Source: Acinetobacter pragensis (lineage in GTDB: Bacteria; Pseudomonadota; Gammaproteobacteria; Pseudomonadales; Moraxellaceae). From it: 59,873 nucleotides of DNA. The notes under the pieces were generated by a model. That model did not search any database and had not been told where the DNA came from. It was given only the letters and a program-made list of their open reading frames with translations. Positions within the stretch are counted from its first letter, which is position 1. The number at the start of each line of letters is the position of its first letter. The stretch lies in the NCBI RefSeq assembly GCF_001605895.1, contig NZ_LUAW01000026.1, positions 350-60,222 on the forward strand. The letters are read 5' to 3'. Made by a program: the position numbers and the translations under genes. This document shows positions 55,348-59,873 of the stretch, one piece after another.

Positions 55348-55546
55348 ATAAACCAAAAAATTACAGCGCTCGGTTCTCTAAAAATGACCAGTGAAATATA
55401 CAGACAGTTTATCGAAGACCGCTAAGCATCTTCAATTAAGCCACTATAAAACAAAAGCGGCGGCTAAATATTGACAATAAAAGCGTAAATTATTGACCAA
55501 ACACGACAAATCTTACTGTGCAGCGCACCTCTCTGACAGGCATCAT

Positions 55547-56164
55547 TTAAACTGTTGCGTTTTCGAGTAATTTTGCTTTCTTCTCAACCCATTTTACAGG
55601 GCGGATACGGCTGACAACCCAATTCAAACGCTCTGACAGCGCCTGCGGCAAGGCAATGCCCAGCGGGTTGCTTTCCTGCAGTTCCGGCGATGAAATCACC
55701 CGGGTTCCCAAGATGTAGTCAAACCATGGTTTGGTAACACACCAATTGGCATCCTGATTGGAATTCATATGATGATCATAGTGCCATGGAATTTTCTTCA
55801 TGGCCCATTCCGGCTCTAAATGCGCACGGCGGTGAATATAGTAGTAATTTCCGGCAGCATACAGTACAGACAGGCTCATGCCTTTAGAAACTGGATAAAA
55901 CAGCGGCGCAAAAACGCCTGCGACCACAGCCAGCGAAATGATTTCATTTTTTGTGCGCCAATTGCTGAATCCTTCTACATAGCCATGATCGTGAAAATCT
56001 GTTTTCCGCACTTCACGATGATGTTCCCAATGCGACTTCATGCTGTCAGGTACAGGGCTGTAGCGCGGCTTCCCTGCACGGTGTGTGCCGTGCAGAATAT
56101 ATTTATGCGCGACCCATTCAAATCCATTCGCAATCACCAAACCCGCTATAAAACCTTTCCACAT
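55547..56164 (-). CDS. Fatty acid hydroxylase / sterol desaturase family protein
   Basis: A 205-aa integral membrane di-iron protein. The histidine boxes are visible: HKYILHG, HWEHHREVRKTDFHDHG, HRRAHLEPEW and HYDHHMNSNQDANW. Members hydroxylate or desaturate lipids. Substrate unknown. The start at 56164 follows AGGGAG; the frame extends to 56185. Divergent from an AraC-type regulator gene about 110 bases away, which may control it. Confidence 0.85.
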   Translation of the reverse strand: MWKGFIAGLVIANGFEWVAHKYILHGTHRAGKPRYSPVPDSMKSHWEHHREVRKTDFHDHGYVEGFSNWRTKNEIISLAVVAGVFAPLFYPVSKGMSLSVLYAAGNYYYIHRRAHLEPEWAMKKIPWHYDHHMNSNQDANWCVTKPWFDYILGTRVISSPELQESNPLGIALPQALSERLNWVVSRIRPVKWVEKKAKLLENATV

Positions 56165-56271
56165 ATGCGTTCTCCCTCTATCCATCTGACTATAGAGAAT
56201 GCAAAAGACTAGATATTGACCTATTTTTTGAATATCATTGACAAATTACGACAATATTCCAAAAACAAAAA

Positions 56272-57270
56272 ATGCAGCAGCTCAAAAACTATACCGGCTC
56301 AGTCTATGGCGGCCTCGGACATTTGCTTTATGCATTTTATCAGGCTCAAGCGCTTGTGATTCCAGAACAGCTGGAGCAGATCCAAAATTTAGAACGCTTT
56401 GACTATACCGTATGGCGTGATTTGCTGACACAGCTCGATCATCAGCTGCAGCGCCCCGCACTCGGCTTAGAAATCGCAGAATTGGTCCAGCCTAAGCACT
56501 TAGGCATTATCGCCTACATTGCCATGTCCTGTGAAAACCTCGGTGAAGCCTTGCAGCGCTACCATGATTTTCACCGTTTAATTTATGACGGCTCGCCGCT
56601 GCAGGTTTCTGCAGAAAATGACCTGCTCTCTATCCGCTGGTCTGACCTGCCTAAAAATATGGCGACTCAATTGACCGATGAAGTCGCCATTGCATTGATG
56701 ATCGGCTTTTTAAAGCACTTTATGGACTTTAAAGAGATCTGCCTGCATGAGGTGCATTTTCAATCCGCAGCGCCTAAACATGTGGCGCTGTATGAACAGT
56801 ATTTTCGCTGTAAAGTCCGCTTTTCCCAGCCCTGCTCGCAAGTGCTGATGCCGATTCAGGAGCTGTCAAAACCCTTTTTTCAGGCGGATCAAACCTTGCA
56901 GCTGCTGCTGACCCAGCAAGCCAATGCCTTGCTGGAAAAACTGCCGAATACCACCCAAACCGATCATCGGCTGCAGCAGGCGATTTTAACCGGGCTACAA
57001 AAAAACCTGTTTCAAATAGAACATATCGCCAATCAGCTGAATATTTCAGTGCGCCAGCTGCAGCGCCATCTCCAGCAGCAAGGCACCACCTACCAGCAGC
57101 GGATGCAGGAAATCCGCTGCATGATGGCTGAAGAATATCTGCGTGATCCGCATTTGAGCCTGCAGGAAATTTCTCTGCTTTTGGGATATTCGGAACAGAG
57201 CGCCTTTCAGCGCGCATTCAAGCAATGGCAGCAGCTGACTCCGCAGCAATGGCGGCAGCATAATTTATAA
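56272..57270 (+). CDS. AraC-family transcriptional regulator
   Basis: A 332-aa regulator. The N-terminal domain (QRPALGLEIAELVQPKHLGIIAYIAMSCENLGEAL) is of the arabinose-binding-type seen in OruR/ArgR-like AraC proteins. The C-terminal two helix-turn-helix motifs are IEHIANQLNISVRQLQRHLQQQG and LQEISLLLGYSEQSAFQRAFKQW. Divergent from the hydroxylase-family gene, so that gene is a likely target. Confidence 0.9.
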   Translation: MQQLKNYTGSVYGGLGHLLYAFYQAQALVIPEQLEQIQNLERFDYTVWRDLLTQLDHQLQRPALGLEIAELVQPKHLGIIAYIAMSCENLGEALQRYHDFHRLIYDGSPLQVSAENDLLSIRWSDLPKNMATQLTDEVAIALMIGFLKHFMDFKEICLHEVHFQSAAPKHVALYEQYFRCKVRFSQPCSQVLMPIQELSKPFFQADQTLQLLLTQQANALLEKLPNTTQTDHRLQQAILTGLQKNLFQIEHIANQLNISVRQLQRHLQQQGTTYQQRMQEIRCMMAEEYLRDPHLSLQEISLLLGYSEQSAFQRAFKQWQQLTPQQWRQHNL

Positions 57271-57396
57271 AAGCGCAGCATATGAAGATACTGGTATTTT
57301 ACGGCTCTTTATGTCATTGTCTTTTGCATTAAACAGTCATGAAAATAAGTTAAATTCAGAAAAATAAGCGGCAGAAAATGAACTCAAGGAGTTTCT

Positions 57397-58083
57397 ATGA
57401 ATAAGTACATTGCAGAATTAATTGGCACCTTTTGGCTGGTTTTCGGCGGCTGCGGCAGCGCAGTGCTGGCAGCGGCATTCCCTGAACTCGGCATCGGCTT
57501 TGCCGGTGTTGCCCTCGCCTTTGGCCTGACCGTATTAACCGGCGCATATGCCCTTGGACATATTTCCGGAGGGCACTTCAACCCAGCCGTCAGTATTGGC
57601 CTATGGGCAGGCGGACGCTTCGATGCCAAAGACCTTGTTCCGTATATTGTGGCACAAGTCATTGGCGCGGTACTGGCAGCTTGGATTCTATACTTAATTG
57701 CCAGCGGTCAAGCCGGTTTTGCAGGCACAGGCGGTTTTGCCAGCAACGGCTTCGGTGATTTGTCACCGGGCAAATACTCCATGGTTTCAGCACTGATCAT
57801 TGAAGTTGTGCTGACAGCCATGTTCCTGATTGTCATTATGGGGGCAACCGACAAACGCGCCCCTGCGGGTTTTGCCCCGATTGCCATTGGCTTGGCTTTA
57901 ACATTGATCCATTTGATCAGCATTCCAGTCACAAATACATCAGTGAACCCTGCGCGAAGCACAGGCGTGGCATTCTTTGCTGAAACTGCGGCTCTAGGCC
58001 AATTGTGGCTGTTCTGGGTCGCGCCGATTATTGGCGCTGTGATTGGCGCGCTGATTTATAAAGGTGTGGCCAAAGAAGAATAA
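57397..58083 (+). CDS. aqpZ: Aquaporin Z
   Basis: A 228-aa water channel with six membrane segments and the two NPA loops ([11 protein letters not shown] and [12 protein letters not shown]). The selectivity residues fit a water-specific channel (Arg after the second NPA). The ATG at 57397 follows CAAGGAG. Two hairpins end transcription after the gene. Codon use is GC-richer than the zinc and defence regions to the left. Confidence 0.95.
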   Translation: MNKYIAELIGTFWLVFGGCGSAVLAAAFPELGIGFAGVALAFGLTVLTGAYALGHISGGHFNPAVSIGLWAGGRFDAKDLVPYIVAQVIGAVLAAWILYLIASGQAGFAGTGGFASNGFGDLSPGKYSMVSALIIEVVLTAMFLIVIMGATDKRAPAGFAPIAIGLALTLIHLISIPVTNTSVNPARSTGVAFFAETAALGQLWLFWVAPIIGAVIGALIYKGVAKEE

Positions 58084-58093
58084 TCCCCCGCGT

Positions 58094-58156
58094 GATTTGC
58101 CTTTAACCACAAAGGCAAATCAAAACAATAAAAAAAGCGCAGTGCTGCGCTTTTTT
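58094..58156. terminator. Two hairpins between aqpZ and the next minus-strand gene
   Basis: First stem GATTTGCCTTT / AAAGGCAAATC (58094-58121). Second stem AAAAAAGCGCAG / CTGCGCTTTTTT (58131-58156), symmetrical and therefore able to terminate both strands. Confidence 0.85.
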
Positions 58157-58184
58157 ATTTTCCTTAGATGGATAGGGCCGGCAT

Positions 58185-58433
58185 TTACAGAAAAGGGTTC
58201 TCCACTTCGCCACCATGCTCACGCTGAACCGCTTCAGGCAAGTCCGGTGCGCTTTCCAAAGCCTTAACTACCTCATTCAGCACGGCCTGCAGCGCTTTAG
58301 CGGCCTGCAGTCCAGCTTGGTCTTTGGTTAATTGCAAATTGCCGTACAGGCTGACGCAATCTTCTGCATTTTCAAGCGTCAAATCATGAATCGCATGCGA
58401 TTCTGTCGCATTTTCATAAGGCTTAAACATCAT
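58185..58433 (-). CDS. Hypothetical protein, 82 aa
   Basis: A small acidic, helical protein (HDLTLENAEDCVSLYGNLQL, then AAKALQAVLNEVVKALESA). No signal peptide. I recall similar proteins from Acinetobacter, with no known function. The ATG at 58433 or 58430 follows AGAGGAA on the minus strand. It ends close to the bidirectional terminator shared with aqpZ. Confidence 0.7.
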   Translation of the reverse strand: MMFKPYENATESHAIHDLTLENAEDCVSLYGNLQLTKDQAGLQAAKALQAVLNEVVKALESAPDLPEAVQREHGGEVENPFL

Positions 58434-58493
58434 TTCCTCTTATCTTGTTGTTATTCAATCAGGAGTGTCTGCCACCATCCTAATGCAGGAAAA

Positions 58494-59582
58494 TCATTTC
58501 AACAACTGCAGAATGTATTGAAGCAGGGATTCCACCAGCTGCTTAACAATCGCATCTTGCGCAGCGCTGTCCAGCCCAGTCGAGGCCTGCCCGGCTGATC
58601 CAGCGGATGATGAGCTTCCCGCTGGCTTGAATTGCTTTTGCATCGCCTGCAGATCATCGTTGCTGACATCTTCTGCGCACTGGCTCTCTGCATCCCAGTA
58701 AGAATATTCTATCGGCTTCGCCGCTTTCACTGCAGTGGCCTTTAATGGCAAATTATAGGTATTGCGCTTCTGCTCTTCATTCAGCTGCGGAAACAGGTTA
58801 ATGCCCAGCTGCTCTTCCAAATAGCAGACACTGACGATTTTCACCTGCAGAGAATTATCATTTGGCGCATAGTACGCGCCTATTGCGCCTGTTTTCGGCA
58901 GATATACCGCTTTATAGGTTGCCGTCGGCACAATTACGCCTTTGCCAATGGTCTTGAGCTTTTGGGCAGCAAAAACTGGCCCAGAGACAATATAGACATC
59001 CTGCTTCTGTTTTGTGGCTATGGCCCGGGTCGCCTCTTCCAGCTCACGCCAAACCTGCTGATTGTTTTTCGGCGCCTGCGGCACCATGTTGGCCAATGAA
59101 AAACTGTCAAACTGCGCATCTTTGGTCGGCATGTCGGCATTCGGCGCCATATGGCCGCGGTCATAGCCTGATGCACGGTAATCCGACAGCAGCGCCCGAT
59201 GCGCTTCATTGACGCGGGGTTCTTCATGGAAACTGTCTTCCCGCGGAATTTTTTGGCTTAAGCGCTCTGGTGTAAGCGCTTCCGCCACCCACAATGGCGT
59301 TTTTGAAACGCCTGAATACATCACATTGAAACCGTTAAAGCACAGCGGATAACTGTTTTTATTCAGGCTGTCCTTCATTAGATAAGGCGGCACATCACGG
59401 TAAAACTGGTCTAAGCATGCCGAATTAGAAGGTGCTGCCTTCGCAACAAACTGCTGAATTTTTTCTTGTCCGAATGCAAAAGCAAAACTTCCTGCAGCCA
59501 CAAAGCCTAAAATCATTTTTACGCCATTTTGGTTCAAAAGCTGAGCCAAAATATTCCCTGAACTGCTTTTCTTTCTTGCCAT
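58494..59582 (-). CDS. DNA/RNA non-specific endonuclease (NUC1 type)
   Basis: A 362-aa nuclease of the beta-beta-alpha-metal superfamily. The active-site motif YDRGHMAPNADM (His and Asn) lies near residues 139-150. The N-terminus is basic with a hydrophobic stretch at about 18-36 (MILGFVAAGSFAFAFGQ), so it is probably exported or membrane-anchored. A C-terminal tail rich in Ser, Ala and Gly follows the domain. Secreted relatives degrade extracellular nucleic acid. Confidence 0.9.
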   Translation of the reverse strand: MARKKSSSGNILAQLLNQNGVKMILGFVAAGSFAFAFGQEKIQQFVAKAAPSNSACLDQFYRDVPPYLMKDSLNKNSYPLCFNGFNVMYSGVSKTPLWVAEALTPERLSQKIPREDSFHEEPRVNEAHRALLSDYRASGYDRGHMAPNADMPTKDAQFDSFSLANMVPQAPKNNQQVWRELEEATRAIATKQKQDVYIVSGPVFAAQKLKTIGKGVIVPTATYKAVYLPKTGAIGAYYAPNDNSLQVKIVSVCYLEEQLGINLFPQLNEEQKRNTYNLPLKATAVKAAKPIEYSYWDAESQCAEDVSNDDLQAMQKQFKPAGSSSSAGSAGQASTGLDSAAQDAIVKQLVESLLQYILQLLK

Positions 59583-59600
59583 TACTTACAACATTTACTT

Positions 59601-59804
59601 TTAAAAAGAACTATTTTTCGGGAGCTTAGCAAGCATGCGGCGTGAAGTATATGGAACTTTTTTTGCCTTGCTTAACAAATATACAGGAATTGTCCAACAA
59701 TACAGCAGTTGGTGTAACAAAATGTCGCGCTTGTATTTAACTTTATACGTGGGATTGAAGCCTTTCAGTAGGTTTGATTGAAACAGGCCAATCAACTGTG
59801 ACAT
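59601..59804 (-). CDS. Possible small protein, 67 aa
   Basis: Weak call. An open frame beginning MSQLIGLFQSNLLKGFNP at 59804, basic, with a hydrophobic stretch (LLHQLLYCWTIPVYLL). No family recognised. The frame extends to 59846 but overlaps the ribosome site of the gene starting at 59848. Confidence 0.3.
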   Translation of the reverse strand: MSQLIGLFQSNLLKGFNPTYKVKYKRDILLHQLLYCWTIPVYLLSKAKKVPYTSRRMLAKLPKNSSF

Positions 59805-59847
59805 GGTAAAAATACGAAAACACGAAAAAAGATTGATTGGAGTCATT

Positions 59848-59873
59848 ATGCATTCTAAGACGCAGACGAAAGC
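59848..59873 (+). CDS. 5' end of a gene running off the window
   Basis: ATG at 59848 with GGAG about 6 bases ahead; the first codons read MHSKTQTK and remain open to the end of the window. Too short to identify. Confidence 0.4.

Noticed and set aside
56774..57217. 147-codon minus-strand frame inside the AraC gene
   Set aside because: Shadow of a well-supported AraC gene; composition is Ala/Arg-rich and family-less.

Overview
This window looks like chromosome from an Acinetobacter-type gammaproteobacterium. The evidence is the low-GC coding style, the sequence character of TrpB/TrpA, RibA, Fur, HisF and NudC, the IS5/IS903-group (IS17-like), IS982 and IS3 remnants, and the mix of small lipoproteins. 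No rRNA, tRNA or CRISPR array was seen. Species cannot be fixed from sequence alone. All family calls come from recognising motifs and remembered family sequences, not from a database search.

Layout. (1) 0.5-8.3 kb: two small unknown genes, a SulP anion transporter and an arsenic-resistance operon (arsC-grx type, arsR, arsC-LMW-PTP type, acr3, arsH, trxB) followed by a flavin monooxygenase. arsH carries a one-base frameshift. Two AT-rich inverted repeats look like ArsR operators. (2) 8.4-14.5 kb: a plasmid- or ICE-like accessory block with small lipoproteins and membrane proteins on the minus strand, then a zinc-ribbon membrane protein, a DUF932 protein, a YqaJ-type exonuclease, a gp3/RDF-like zinc protein and an AlpA regulator. 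Strong intrinsic terminators sit just upstream of three of these genes. (3) 14.6-19.3 kb: scars (methyltransferase cut by an IS5-family remnant, decayed P2-type gene D, IS3 orfA fragment) around a compact four-gene operon at 15.57-18.47 kb. That operon encodes an unknown 361-aa protein, a 147-aa protein, a PD-(D/E)XK nuclease and a membrane protein. It is the best candidate here for an undescribed, probably anti-phage, system.

(4) 19.3-23.4 kb: a GAF-GGDEF diguanylate cyclase and an HprRS/CusRS-like two-component system divergent from a periplasmic haem-binding (GlcG/HbpS) protein and a HiuH-like protein. (5) 23.5-38.1 kb: a membrane-lipid and photo-oxidative-stress region: TIGR03643 protein, iron-sulfur photolyase, NudC, CspA, lipocalin, then desaturase, FAD oxidoreductase, DUF1365, CFA synthase, DUF1295, a second CFA-like methyltransferase and a histidine kinase. 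A response regulator, chalcone-isomerase-like protein and NTF2-like lipoprotein are encoded convergently. (6) 38.2-44.2 kb: TrpI-like regulator with trpBA, ribA, cytochrome b561 and a CDF metal exporter. (7) 44.6-46.7 kb: a broken IS982 element and a broken HlyD-type adaptor gene.

(8) 46.8-52.8 kb: a zinc-starvation operon (folE2, hisI, gamma carbonic anhydrase, dihydroorotase, threonyl-tRNA synthetase paralogues) behind a perfect 32-bp palindrome matching a Zur box. A Fur paralogue missing one structural cysteine lies next to it. The ThrRS paralogue has lost three of its four editing-site residues and the dihydroorotase has lost one metal-ligand histidine. The edge of this region is a chimeric gene: the N-terminal 230 residues of homoserine kinase joined to the tail of a cysteinyl-tRNA synthetase. 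(9) 53.6-59.9 kb: more GC-rich backbone with hisF, a membrane protein, a fatty-acid-hydroxylase-family protein, an AraC regulator, aqpZ, a small conserved protein and a DRGH-motif nuclease.
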